The notes beneath the pieces were generated by a model, which made no database searches, had not been told where the DNA came from, and worked only from the letters and a program-made list of their open reading frames with translations. This document shows, in pieces, positions 27,899-37,955 of a stretch of DNA of 64,000 nucleotides. How positions within the stretch are numbered: the first letter of the stretch is position 1; the number at the start of each line of letters is the position of its first letter. The translations under genes were made by a program, and so were the position numbers. The stretch spans positions 744,001 through 808,000 of the forward strand of contig CAVUMI010000009.1 in assembly GCA_963742585.1 (NCBI GenBank), in the 5' to 3' direction. The DNA comes from JACDEA01 sp963742585. Lineage in GTDB: Bacteria; Actinomycetota; Acidimicrobiia; Acidimicrobiales; JACDEA01.

Positions 27899-29824
27899 CC
27901 ACCACGGTTCGGCCGCGCCGAGCCCCGGCGCGCCCTGCAACGCGCCCGGCGGCGCGTCCAGGATCCCGACCGCGGCCTGAGAGCACGGCCCGGCCCCGCT
28001 CTCGGCATCCCTCCAACCCGACCCGCGCCCTGTCGCCTCGCCGCCTGGTTGCGTTGCTAGTCGCGCTCGGTGCTGGCGTTCGCGGCGATCGTCGACCCGG
28101 CTCGTGTTCCTGCAGGGACTCGACTCGTCCGACTACGCCGCCTACGGCGAGTCGCAGCGGGTCCGCACCGTCGCGCTGCCCGCGGCAAGAGGCTCGATAA
28201 GCGATCGCAACGGTTTCGACCTCGCCATCAGCGTGCCCCGACCCACCGTGTGGGCCAATCCTCAGCTGGTGACGGATCCGCGCGCCGAGGCCGCCGCTCT
28301 GGCACCCGTGCTTGAACCAGACCCCTGCGGTTCTGCAGGAGAAGCTCAGCCGCGACGGCAGCTTCGTGTACCTCGCTCGCAAGGCATCGGAAGACGTCGG
28401 CGAGCGCATCAAGGACCTGAACCTCGACGGCGATCTTCCTGCTCGAGGAACCGACGCGCGTGCTGCCCGCGGGCGAGCTCGCCGCTCCGCTCATCGGTCA
28501 GGTCGGCCTCGACAACGACGGTCAATCGGGGCTGGAGCGGCAGTTCGAGACCGCCGCTCGCCGGGCGGCCCGGACAGCTGGTGGTCGAGCGGGACGCGAG
28601 CGGCAGCGACATCCCCGGCGGCATCCGTCAGTTCGACCCCTCCCTACGCGGCGATGACATCGAGCTGACCATCGACCGCTCGCTGCAGTACGCGGCCGAA
28701 CGGTCACTGGCGGACGAGATCGTGAAAGCGCGGGCGCACGGCGGCATGGCGATCGTCATGCAGACCGAGACCGGTGAGCTCTTGGCGATGGCCAACTTGA
28801 CGCGCGAGGTGAAGAAGAACGGCGACTTGGGCGCGGTGACGGCCGAGCAAGCGCGCGATGGCGCTCACCGATGTGTTCGAGCCCGGGTCGGTCAGCAAGA
28901 TGATCACGGTGGCCGGCGCCCTCGACTCCGGAGCAATACAGCCCACCGACCATCTCACGATCGGGAGCCAGATCAAGGTCGCAAACCACATCTTCACTGA
29001 ACACGATCCGCATCCGGTGCAGTCGTGGTCGATCACCGACATCGTCGCCAACTCATCAAACGTCGGCGCGATCACCATCGCCGGGAAGCTCGGCAAGCAA
29101 CGGCTCAACAATTACCTGCGATCCTTCGGCGTCGGCACGCGCACCGGCCTGGGCTTCCCAGGCGAATCGGCCGGCATCCTGGCCGATCCGTCGAAGTGGT
29201 ACTCCACGGACATGGCCACGATCCCGATCGGCCAGGGCGGTGCGTCGGTGACCGCGGTCCAGATGCTGGCCGCGTTCAACAGCGTGGCCAACGGCGGCCT
29301 CTACGTCGCGCCCAAGTTGGTACGGGCCACCCTTGACGGACAGGGCAGCCGCAAATCGACGCCCGCGTCGACGACCCGGCGCGTCGATCTCGGCACCAGC
29401 GGCCCGGGAGATGACCGCGATGCTGAAGGAAGTCGTGCGCGTCGGAACGGCCAAGGCGGCGGCGGTCAACGGTTACACGGTGGCCGGCAAGACCGGGACG
29501 GCGCGCAAGCCTCTGCCGGGCGGCACCGGCTACAAGGCCGGGGCGTACATGTCGAGCTTCGTCGGGTTCGTGCCGGCCGAGAAGCCGGCATTCACGATGA
29601 TGGTGATCCTGGACGAGCCGACGCCGATCTTCGGCGGCTTGGTCGCGGCGCCCGTGTTTGCCGAGCTGGCCGGCTACGGGCTACGCGAGTTCCGGGTTCC
29701 GCCGCCGCCGCCCATGGCGCCCACCTCCGCGCCGGACACGACCGCTGAGCGGGCGCAACCGGTTGGGGATAGGGACGCCGGGACCACCACTACGCTCGCG
29801 ACGGTGCCCCGGGCCACACCCTGA
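27895..29824 (+). CDS. ftsI: peptidoglycan transpeptidase FtsI (PBP3-type)
   Basis: Septal D,D-transpeptidase, about 640 residues from GTG 27895. A basic/proline-rich cytoplasmic tail, a single membrane anchor near residue 60, a PBP dimerisation domain (VALPAARGSISDRNGFDLAISV) and the transpeptidase domain follow. Active-site motifs: SVSK (EPGSVSKMITVAGA), SSN (VANSSNVGA) and KTG (VAGKTGTARK). At least five frame changes (near 28065, 28318, 28430, 28555, 28855 and 29345) need correction, all one-base. The C-terminal extension is rich in Pro and Thr. Overlap with ftsL suggests translational coupling. Confidence 0.9.
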
Positions 29825-29837
29825 GGAAGATTGCACG

Positions 29838-31244
29838 ATGCGGCTGGACGAGCTCCTCGACGGCGTCGACGTGCGAGACACTCGAGGTGATCTGACCACG
29901 GTTTCGACGTGCAGAGCGTCACCCACGAGTCGACTGCGGCCGGCCCCGGCACACTGTTTTGCTGTCTTCGGGGCCGTACGACCGACGGGCATACGTTTGC
30001 CGCGGATGCGGAGGCCCGGGGTGCGTCGGCCATCGTGGCCGAGCACTTCGTCGACGTCGACGTGCCCCAGGTCATCGTGGGGGAGGGGCGTCCCGCGATG
30101 GCGCAGCTCGCCGCTGCGCTCAACGGCCACCCTTCGCACTCAATGACGGTTATCGGCGTGACCGGTACCAACGGGAAGACCACGACCACCTATCTGTTGC
30201 AGGCGATCTTCGATGCCGCCGGCTTGCGGTGCGGTGTCATCGGAAGCATCAGCGGCGCCCGGACCACCCCGGAGGCTCCCGCCCTCCAGGCGCGAGCTGG
30301 CAAGGCTGCGCGACGAGGGTCACCGCGCCGTGGCCATGGAGGTGTCTTCGGCGGCGCTCGTTGCGCACCGCGTGGATGCGATGCGGTTCGCCGCCGCGGT
30401 ATTCACGAACCTGGGACGCGACCACCTGGGCGAGGTTCACCCGACAATGGAGGCCTATTTCGAGGCCAAGGCGCAGCTGTTCGCGCCCGAACTGTCGGCG
30501 ATCGCCATCGTCAACGGCGACGATGAGTACGGGCGTCGCCTCCGCGGATCGACGGACGTCGCCACCGAGGTGTTCTTGATGCACGATGCCGAAAACCTGG
30601 CGATCAACGCGCAGCGCGAGTCGCTTCGACTGGAGAGGTAGTTCCGTCGAGCTTGCGCTCGCCGGGCGGTTCAACGTGATGAACGCATTGGCCGCGGCCA
30701 CAACTGCGGCCGCGTTGGGCATCGATGTCCCTACGGTCGCCGCCGGACTGGCTGCGGTGCGGACGGTGCCCGGCCACTTCGAGTGGGTCGACGCCGGCCA
30801 GCGGTTCTCGGTCGCGGTCGATTACGCACATACGCCCGAGGCGCTCGAGCAGGCGCTCATCGCTGCACGCGAGCTGGCCGCGGGCGGCAGGGTGATCGTG
30901 GTGTTCGGCTGTGGTGGCGATCGGGATCCCGGCAAGCGGGCGCCGATGGGTGCCGCGGCCGCAGCGTTGGCCGATATCGCGGTTGTCACCTCGGACAACC
31001 CGCGGCACGAGGATCCCGACGGCGATCATCACCGCCGTGGTGGAAGGCGCGGGCGCCGATGGGCTGATCGTTGAACCGGATCGCGACGCGGCCATCGCGC
31101 TGGCCATCGACACGGCCCGCGCCGGCGATCTCGTGTTGATCGCCGGCAAGGGTCATGAGACCGGCCAGCAGATCGGCGACACGTTGCTTCCGTTCGACGA
31201 CCGCGATGTCGCGCGGCCGCCAACTCGAGCGGGTCGCTTCGTGA
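29838..31244 (+). CDS. murE: UDP-MurNAc-tripeptide synthetase MurE
   Basis: Adds the third amino acid of the peptidoglycan stem. ATG 29838 gives MRLDELLDGVDVRDTRG. ATP loop VTGTNGKTTTTYLLQ, MEVSSAALVAHRVD, FTNLGRDHLGEVH, VDYAHTPEALEQAL and FGCGGDRDPGKR are standard. The substrate motif is DNPRHEDP; DNPR is the signature of meso-diaminopimelate-adding MurE, so the wall is meso-DAP type (established motif rule). Frame changes near 29905, 30290, 30640, 31020 and 31215. The stop shares bases with the mraY start, leaving no room for murF, which normally lies here. Confidence 0.92.
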
Positions 31245-32277
31245 TCGCGCTCGTCGCCGCCGGCGGGGTCGCGCTCTTGTGCTCGCTCGTGGGTACGCCC
31301 TCCTCATACGGCTGTTCCAATCGCGCGGGATCGGTCAGCCGATCCAGGAGGACATGCCCGAAGGTCACACGACCAAAGCGGGCACGCCCACCATGGGTGG
31401 GCTGATGATCGTGGGCTCGACCGTGGTGGGCTACATCATCGGTCACGGCCGCGCCGGCGCGATCTTCACCGTTCACCGGCTTGATCGTGATGCTGACGAT
31501 CGTCGCCGCCGGGGCGGTTGGCGCGATCGACGACTGGATCAAAGTCCGCAACGAGCGCAATCTCGGGCTCGACGCGCGGACGAAGATGGCGGGGCTGCTG
31601 GTCATCGCCAGTCGGGTTCGCCGTTGCCGGTCAGCGCGTGGTGGACATCAACACCCATTTGTCGTTCACGCGGTGGAACTCGACCGGTATCGATCTCCAG
31701 GTGTGGGGTTGGTCGATCTTGGCCGTCCTGATGATCCTCGCGGTGACCAACGGGGTGAACCTCACCGACGGTCTGGACGGGCTCGCGGCGGGATCGTCGG
31801 TGTTCTGTTTCGGCGCGTTCATGGTCATCGGATTCTGGGAGTTCCGTCATCCCGATGTGTACGGACTGCGTTCCGCCCTGGACCTCGCGCTGGTGGCCTC
31901 GGCGATGATGGGCGCCTGCGCCGGGTTCCTTGTGGTGGAACGCCGCACCGGCGCGCATCATCATGGGTGACACCGGTTCGCTGGCGATCGGCGCCGCGCT
32001 CGCCTCGCTGGCGCTCACGCTCAACGTGCAGTTGCTGCTCCCAATCATTGGCGGACTGTTCGTCATCGAAACGCTGTCGGTGATCATCCAGGTGGCGGCG
32101 TTCCGATGGCTCCATCGTCGCGTCTTCCGAATGGCGCCGATCCACCATCACTTCGAGCTGCTCGGGTGGCCGGAGACGACGGTGATCGTGCGCTTCTGGA
32201 TCCTCGCCGGCCTAGCGACCGCGGTTGCCCTCGGCATCTTCTACGCCGACTTCATCCAGATCGGTGGCGTCGACTGA
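31241..32277 (+). CDS. mraY: phospho-MurNAc-pentapeptide transferase MraY
   Basis: Polytopic membrane enzyme making lipid I. GTG 31241 overlaps the murE stop. Signature loops: TPTMGGLMI, AIDDWIKVRNERNLGLDARTK (catalytic DDxxK-type aspartates), NLTDGLDGLAAGSS (NxxxxDGxDGLA), and the C-terminal MAPIHHHFELLGWPE histidine cluster. Around ten helices; 345 residues, normal. Single extra bases near 31473, 31608 and 31935 break the frame. TGATG junction with murD. Confidence 0.92.
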
Positions 32278-33599
32278 TGGCACTCGCGCCCTCGTCTATG
32301 GGTTCGGCCAGACCGGCGAGGCGGTGGCCGCGCCAGCTGCTCAAGCGAGGATGGGAAGTGGTCGCCGCCGACGATCGGGTCGACGACGCGTCCGGGGCTG
32401 CGGCTGCGGCGCTCGGCCTCGAGCTCGCCGTGGCGCCGGACGACGCCCAGCTGCTTGCGTTGGTCAAACAGGCCGATCTCGTGCTTCCCGCCCGGGGGTA
32501 CCGATTGCACCACGCAGTGTTCGGCGCAGCGCGGGACGCGGGCGTCGACACGTGGAGCGAGTTCGAACTCGTCGCGCGGTGGGGCCATCCGCCGCTGGTG
32601 GCAGTCACCGGGACCAACGGCAAGACCACCGTGTGCACGTTGGTCACCGAGATGCTGGCGACCGCGGGCAAGAAGCGTGGTCGCCGCTGGCAACAACGAG
32701 CTGCCGCTGGTCGACGCGCTCGACCAGCACCTCGACGTCATCGTGGTGGAGGCGTCGTCGTTCCGTCTGGAGCTCACCGAGACATTCCGGCCCGTGGTCG
32801 GCACGTGGCTCAATGTGAGCGAGGACCATCTCGATTGGCACGGGTCGATGGCGAGTTATGCCGCGGCCAAAGCCAAGCTGTGGGCGAGCCAGCGCTCCGA
32901 CGACGTCGCAGTAGCCAACGCCGAGGACGACGTCGTACTCGGCGCCGCGCGTCGTGCGCCGTCGCGCCTTGTGACCTTCGCGGTTCGGCGCGCCGGCCGA
33001 CGCCAGCCTGGTGGGCGAGGAGCTCATCGTCGACGGCGAAGTCGTTCTTGCCCGCGCTGAGCTGCCCGCGGTCCTGGCCACACGACGTCAGCAACGCGTT
33101 GGCGGCCACCGTGACTGCAATCGCCGCCGGCGCCGACCTGTCGAGCTGTCGAGAGGTGTTGGCGAGTTTCCGGGGGCTCCCCCACCGAGTGGAGCTGATC
33201 GGCGACGCTGGAGGGGTGCGGTTCTACGACGACTCGAAGGCGACGACGCCCGCATCGGTCGTCACCGCGGTGTCCGGCTTCGAGTCGGTGGTGCTGATCG
33301 CCGGCGGCCGCAACAAGGGTCTCGACCTGGGCGTCATCGGATCGGTGGCCGCGAAGATCCGCGCCGTGGTTGCCATCGGCGAGGCGGCTGGCGAGGTGGA
33401 AGCGGCCTTCGCGGGCCGCCGGCCGGTTGTCACCGCGGCGTCGATGGACGAAGCCGTGAGCATGGCGAGCGATCGCGCCGAAGCGGGCGATGCCGTGCTG
33501 CTCTCGCCGGGCTGTAGCTCCTTCGACTGGTACGGCTCCTACGCCGAGCGGGGCGACGACTTCGCCCGCGCGGTACGTGACCTGGCGGGAGCCCGCTCG
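32277..33599 (+). CDS. murD: UDP-MurNAc-L-alanine:D-glutamate ligase MurD
   Basis: Adds D-glutamate. ATG 32277 follows the mraY stop as TGATG; the N-terminal Rossmann part reads TRALVYGFGQTGEAVA. VAVTGTNGKTTVCTLV is the ATP loop; WLNVSEDHLDWHGSM, FYDDSKATTPASVVTAV, LIAGGRNKGLDL and LLSPGCSSFDWYGSYAERGDDF are diagnostic. Frame changes near 32281, 32325, 32495-32515, 32675, 32990 and 33080. After RAVRDLAG no stop appears: the frame continues directly into ftsW through ARSMPKAG. The end given is the base before the possible ftsW ATG at 33600. Confidence 0.9.
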
Positions 33600-34740
33600 A
33601 TGCCCAAGGCGGGCACCACCACCAGGGATCGCACCGCGAACGACTACGCCCCGGCGATGATCGTCGCGGTCATCATCGTCCTCAATGTCATCGGCCTGGT
33701 GATGGTCCTATCGGCGTCGTCGGTCGAGTCCCTACGGGAGTACGGCTCGTCGTGGTTCTTCTTCCAGCGCCAGGTCCTGTGGGTCACCGCCGGCGCGGCG
33801 ATGTTCGTCATCGGCGCCCGGTTCGATCACCAGAAGCTCCGCCAACTGGCGGTGCCGTTGCTCCTAGTGGCGCTGGCCCTGCTGGCGTTGGTGCTGGTGC
33901 CCGGCTTCGGTGTCAATGTCAACGGGTCTCGGCGGTGGTTGGGCAGCGAGGCCGTGCGCTTCCAGCCGAGCGAGCTGGCCAAGCTGGCGCTTCTGGTCTT
34001 CGTGGCGTATCTGTTCAGCCGGCGCGGCCGAGCGCGGGAGCGACGGGCGTGTGTCGCCCTACCCGGCGGTCGTAGCTCTCGGCCTCGTCGTCGTCCTCGT
34101 CATGGGCCAACCCGATATGGGTACGGCGCTCGTGCTCTCGGTCATGGTCGGCGGCATGGCGTTCATCGCCGGCGCGCCGCTCAAGACGATGGCCGGATTG
34201 TTCACCGCCGGCGTGAGCGTCGCTCTGCTGGCCGGTCTGGTGGCGCCCTATCGCCGCGCCCGGCTCATGTCGTTCCTCGATCCGTTCAACGACCACAGCA
34301 ACACCGGTTACCAGGTGGTCCAATCGCTCGTCGGCGTCTCGTCCGGCCGGTTCGTCGGCGTGGGTCTCGGCGCCAGCCGTGCGAAGTGGGGGTTCCTCCC
34401 CAACGCCCACACGGACTTCATCTTCGCCATCATCGGTGAGGAGCTGGGCCTGCTGGGTACGCGTGCTCGTCGTCGGCTTGTTCGCCGCGCTGACCGTTCC
34501 TCGGCGTACGAACCGCGATTCGGGCCCGCGATCCGTTCGCCACGTTGCTGGCCGTCGGGAATCACAACCTGGATCGCCGGCCAGGCCACCATCAACATCG
34601 GTGCAGTGATCGGGCTTGTCCCGGTCACGGGCGTGCCGCTGCCATTCGTTTCGTTCGGCGGCTCGGCGTTGCTGTTCACGATGTGCGCCGCCGGCATCTT
34701 GGTGAACATCGCATCGCGTTCTCGCGCCGCTGCGCGGTGA
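33600..34740 (+). CDS. ftsW: lipid II polymerase / division protein FtsW (in frame with murD)
   Basis: SEDS-family glycosyltransferase of septal wall synthesis. About ten helices starting at AMIVAVIIVLNVIGLVMVLSA. Motifs: GSRRWLG, FQPSELAKLALLVF, MGQPDMGTALVL (SEDS aspartate), NAHTDFIFAIIGEELGL, and C-terminal INIGAVIGLVPVTGVPLPFVSFGGSALL. The ATG at 33600 has a GGCGGGAG stretch upstream, but there is no stop between it and murD, so a MurD-FtsW fusion is possible. Single extra bases near 34020-34035 and 34456. The stop overlaps murC (GTGA); murG, which usually lies here, is missing. Confidence 0.9.
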
Positions 34741-36095
34741 CGATCGACCTGGCCCGCCCGCAGCGCGTACATATCGTCGGCATCGGCGGTGCAGCAATGA
34801 ATGCGATTGCTTCGGTCCTCGTCTCCATGGGCCATTCGGTTAGCGGTAGCGACGTGGCCGACTCGCCGACGCTCGACCGCCTGCGCTCCGCGGGCGTCGT
34901 GGTGTCGGTCGGCCACGCCGCCGAGCACCTCGGCCAGGCCGAGTTGGTCGCGGTGTCGACTGCGATCCCGGCGACCAACCCGGAAATCGTCGCCGCGATC
35001 GAGCGGGGCATACCGGTACTCAGGCGCGCCGAAGTGCTGGCGGCCATCTGTGCGACGCGGCGCACCGTCGCGGTATCAGGCACCCACGGCAAGACCACCA
35101 CAACCGCCATGCTCACGTTGGTGCTCCGCGAAGCCGGGTTGCGACCCTCGTACATCATCGGGGGCGAGGTCGCCGGGCTGAGCGGCAGTTCGCTCTGGGA
35201 CGAGGGCAACCTCTTGGTCGTCGAGGCCGACGAAAGCGACGGTACCTTCGTGGAGCTACCGGCCGCGGCGGCGATCATCACCAGTGTCGAGCCTGACCAC
35301 CTCGAGCACTACGGCAACGACTTCACCGTGCTGATAGGTGCATTCGACGACTTCGCCAGCGGTGCTTCTGACTTTCGTTTGGTCTGCGTCGACGATGCCA
35401 CCGCCGCCGAGGTCGGCCGGCGCTCCGGCGCTCTGACCTACGGCGAGGCGGCCGGCGCCACCTACCAGCTCACCGGTTTGCGCGCCGACCGCGCCGGCTC
35501 ACGCTTCACGCTCATTCACGGCGGGCAGGAGCTCGGCGAGATCACCGTGCCGGTGCTCGGTCGCCACAACGCACTGAATGCGGCGGCCGCGGTGGCCGCG
35601 GGGCTCGAGCTGGGCGCTGACTTCGAAGCCGCCGCCCGCGCGCTGGCCGACTACCGCGGCGTGGCCCGGCGGGTGCAGTTCCGTGGTGAACGCGACGGCG
35701 TGACGTTCATCGATGACTACGCGCACCTGCCCGGTGAAGTCCGGCCCGTCCTCGAGGCGGTCGCCGATGGCGGATGGCGCCGTGTGGTGTGCGTGTTCGA
35801 GCCACACCGCTACTCGCGCACTGAAGCTCTGTGGCGGGACTTCGCCGGCGCGTTCGATCGGGCCGACGTGGTGGTGGTCACCGACGTGTATCCCGCGTTC
35901 GAGGCGCCCCGTCCGGGCGTGTCCGGGTATCTGATCGTGCGCGGCGTCCTGGAGCACCGACCCCGTGCCCGAGTCGCCTACATACCCGAGCGGGCGGCGC
36001 TTGCTCCGTACCTGCGGGCCCAGTTGCGTCCGGGAGACGTCTGCCTCACGCTCGGACCCGGCCTCACCACTCTGGCCGATGAGCTCCTGGCGTGA
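34737..36095 (+). CDS. murC: UDP-MurNAc:L-alanine ligase MurC
   Basis: Adds L-alanine to UDP-MurNAc. GTG 34737 overlaps the ftsW stop. Rossmann loop VHIVGIGGAAMNAIA, ATP loop VSGTHGKTTTTAML, VVEADESDGTFVEL and EPDHLEHYG are standard; 452 residues, frame clean. The usual DDYGHHPTE motif reads DDYAHLPGE: the first histidine is kept, but the second histidine and threonine are replaced by Leu and Gly. The ending TLGPGLTTLADELLA is typical. Overlaps murB by GTGA. Confidence 0.93.
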   Translation: MTIDLARPQRVHIVGIGGAAMNAIASVLVSMGHSVSGSDVADSPTLDRLRSAGVVVSVGHAAEHLGQAELVAVSTAIPATNPEIVAAIERGIPVLRRAEVLAAICATRRTVAVSGTHGKTTTTAMLTLVLREAGLRPSYIIGGEVAGLSGSSLWDEGNLLVVEADESDGTFVELPAAAAIITSVEPDHLEHYGNDFTVLIGAFDDFASGASDFRLVCVDDATAAEVGRRSGALTYGEAAGATYQLTGLRADRAGSRFTLIHGGQELGEITVPVLGRHNALNAAAAVAAGLELGADFEAAARALADYRGVARRVQFRGERDGVTFIDDYAHLPGEVRPVLEAVADGGWRRVVCVFEPHRYSRTEALWRDFAGAFDRADVVVVTDVYPAFEAPRPGVSGYLIVRGVLEHRPRARVAYIPERAALAPYLRAQLRPGDVCLTLGPGLTTLADELLA

Positions 36096-37003
36096 ACGCC
36101 GCCATCGCCGCTGCCGCGCAATTACTCGCCGCCCTCGCACAGCCAGACGCCCCGCTCGGGCGCGTTGACTACATACCGAGTCGGCGGGAAAGCTGCACTG
36201 CTCGTCGAGGCGCAGTCCCTCAATGATCTCGCTCTCGTCCGTGACGCGGTCGCCGGGTCCGAGCTGCCGATCCTCGTGCTCGGCAAGGGATCGAACCTGT
36301 TGGTGGCCGATGCGGGCTTCCCTGGCGTGGCGGTGACCCTCGGTGAGACCTTTGCCGCCGTCTCCGTGGACGGCATCGTCGCCACTGCTGGCGGGGCGAC
36401 GCCGTTGCCGGTAGCGGCCCGCCGGACTGCTGCGGCCGGCCTGACCGGGTTCGAGTGGGCGGTGGGTGTCCCCGGATCGGTGGGCGGCGGCGTGCGGATG
36501 AATGCGGGCGGCCATGGGGCGGAGATCAGCGACACGCTCATCGATGCCACGGTCGTCGACCTCTCGGGCACCGGGCCGCTCGAGGCCACTCTGGATCACG
36601 CGCGGCTCGACCTGAGCTACCGACACTCCTCGATTGCCCCATCGCAAATCGTGACTGGGGCCCGCTTCCGTCTCCGTGAGGGCGATACGGCCGCCGGTGA
36701 AGCCCGAATCAGCGAGATCGTGCAGTGGCGGCGGGAGAACCAACCGGGCGGGCAGAACGCCGGCTCGGTGTTCACGAATCCCGAAGGTGACTCCGCCGGC
36801 CGGATCATCGATGCCGCCGGGTTGCGAGGTCTGCGCGTCGGGCAGCGCGCACGTGTCGGAGAAGCACGCCGAACTTCTTCCAGGCCGATCCTGGCGGGTC
36901 GGCGGACGATGTGATCGCGCTCATCCGCGAAGTGCAGCGCCGGGTCCGTGAAGCTATGGGCATGGAGCTCACGCCCGAGGTCCAGTTCGTGGGCTTCGCA
37001 TGA
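36092..37003 (+). CDS. murB: UDP-N-acetylenolpyruvoylglucosamine reductase MurB
   Basis: FAD enzyme making UDP-MurNAc. GTG 36092 overlaps the murC stop. FAD-domain motifs LTTYRVGGKAALLVE, LGKGSNLLVADAGFPG, FEWAVGVPGSVGGGVRMNAG; catalytic serine in GGQNAGSVFTNPEG and the C-terminal glutamate in LTPEVQFVG. The tyrosine-bearing YRHSS segment indicates a type I enzyme. Frame changes near 36160 and at 36845-36880. Stop TGA overlaps ftsQ ATG (ATGA). Confidence 0.9.
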
Positions 37004-37796
37004 CAACGCCGACGCGGACGCGGACACGTACCGCGCGCCGCGCCGCCGATCGACCCGCGGATCCGCGAACGCAGATCGAGGTCACGCGGCGACAGGGCCG
37101 GCGGCGGTTACGAATACTGATCGCCGTTCTCGGGGTGGTGTTGCTCGTCTGCTGCCGCGGGTGCTGCGACGCGATCTCCACTACTCGATGTCGATCACGT
37201 CGTGATCAGCGGCGCGCAGCACACCGCCGTTCCGGCGATCATGCGCTCGGCGGGTCTCGACCGGCATCGACTCATGATCGATGTCCGTGCCGCGGATATG
37301 CGCCGGGCGATCGCCCGGCTTGCCTTGGGTCGGCCGGGTGGGGGTGCAGCGTCAGTGGCCGGCCACGATCCGCATAACCGTCCACGAGCGCGTCGCCGTT
37401 GCCTCGTTGCCGGGGCGCAACGGAGGATGGGCCCTCGCCGACGCACGCGGGCGCGTCCTGGCCCGGCAAGCCGCGCCGGCCGCCGACCTGCCACAGATAG
37501 CGGGTGGACTGCCGGCGGGGGAGCCGGGCAGCACCGTCGCCCGACCTTTGATCGACGCACTGACCGTGGCCGCCGCGATGCCGGCAGAACTGCGCCGGCG
37601 AGCGCCCGTGGTCGCCCTCGGCGCCGACGGCCTGGAGCTGCGGCTGGTGCCGTCTGGTGTGGCCCGGCTCGGGAACGCCGAGCAACTCGACGCGAAGCTC
37701 GACGCGGTCCTCACCGTCCTCGAGCGGGCAAATACCTCGGGTCTTGCCGTGCTTGACGTGCGAGTTCCTGGCGCGCCGGTCTTGACCAGGCGTTGA
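37000..37796 (+). CDS. ftsQ: cell division protein FtsQ
   Basis: Single-pass divisome protein. ATG 37000 overlaps the murB stop. A very basic cytoplasmic tail (about 40 residues rich in TRTR and RQGRRR), a membrane helix (ILIAVLGVVLLV), then a POTRA domain (DHVVISGAQHTAVPAIMRSAGL) and the FtsQ domain with WPATIRITVHERVAVASLP. Two frame changes (near 37155 and 37325). About 260 residues, normal. Followed by 160 bases of leader before ftsZ, the first sizeable gap in the cluster. Confidence 0.87.
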
Positions 37797-37955
37797 TGCG
37801 TCGGTATGGTCTCGACCATTCGCTGAGGTTGACATAACTATAGACCTGAAGTTGAGGTTGAGGCTAGGCAGGGCGTACCTACGGAGAAGGGGCCTTAACT
37901 CGCTTCGAGTCCTACACACACGGCTGAGAGGCCGGTGAATGAAGGAGTGACTCGA
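37797..37955 (+). promoter_or_regulatory. ftsZ leader with candidate promoter
   Basis: The only gap above 100 bases within the dcw cluster after mraZ. It holds TTGACATAACTATAGACC at 37829-37846, an unusually AT-rich stretch followed by purine-rich GTTGAGGTTGAGG. From memory, actinobacterial ftsZ genes often carry a similar GACATAACT / GAGGTTGAGG segment just upstream, and an extra ftsZ promoter here is expected. A strong ribosome site GAAGGAG (37941-37947) precedes ATG 37956. Confidence 0.45.

Noticed and set aside
31241..31300. Possible small murF remnant between murE and mraY
   Set aside because: The GTGA overlap leaves no residual sequence and no MurF motif is seen in any frame.
32106..32276. 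Start of the murD/ftsW open frame inside mraY
   Set aside because: This part is an off-frame reading of mraY; murD begins at the TGATG junction.
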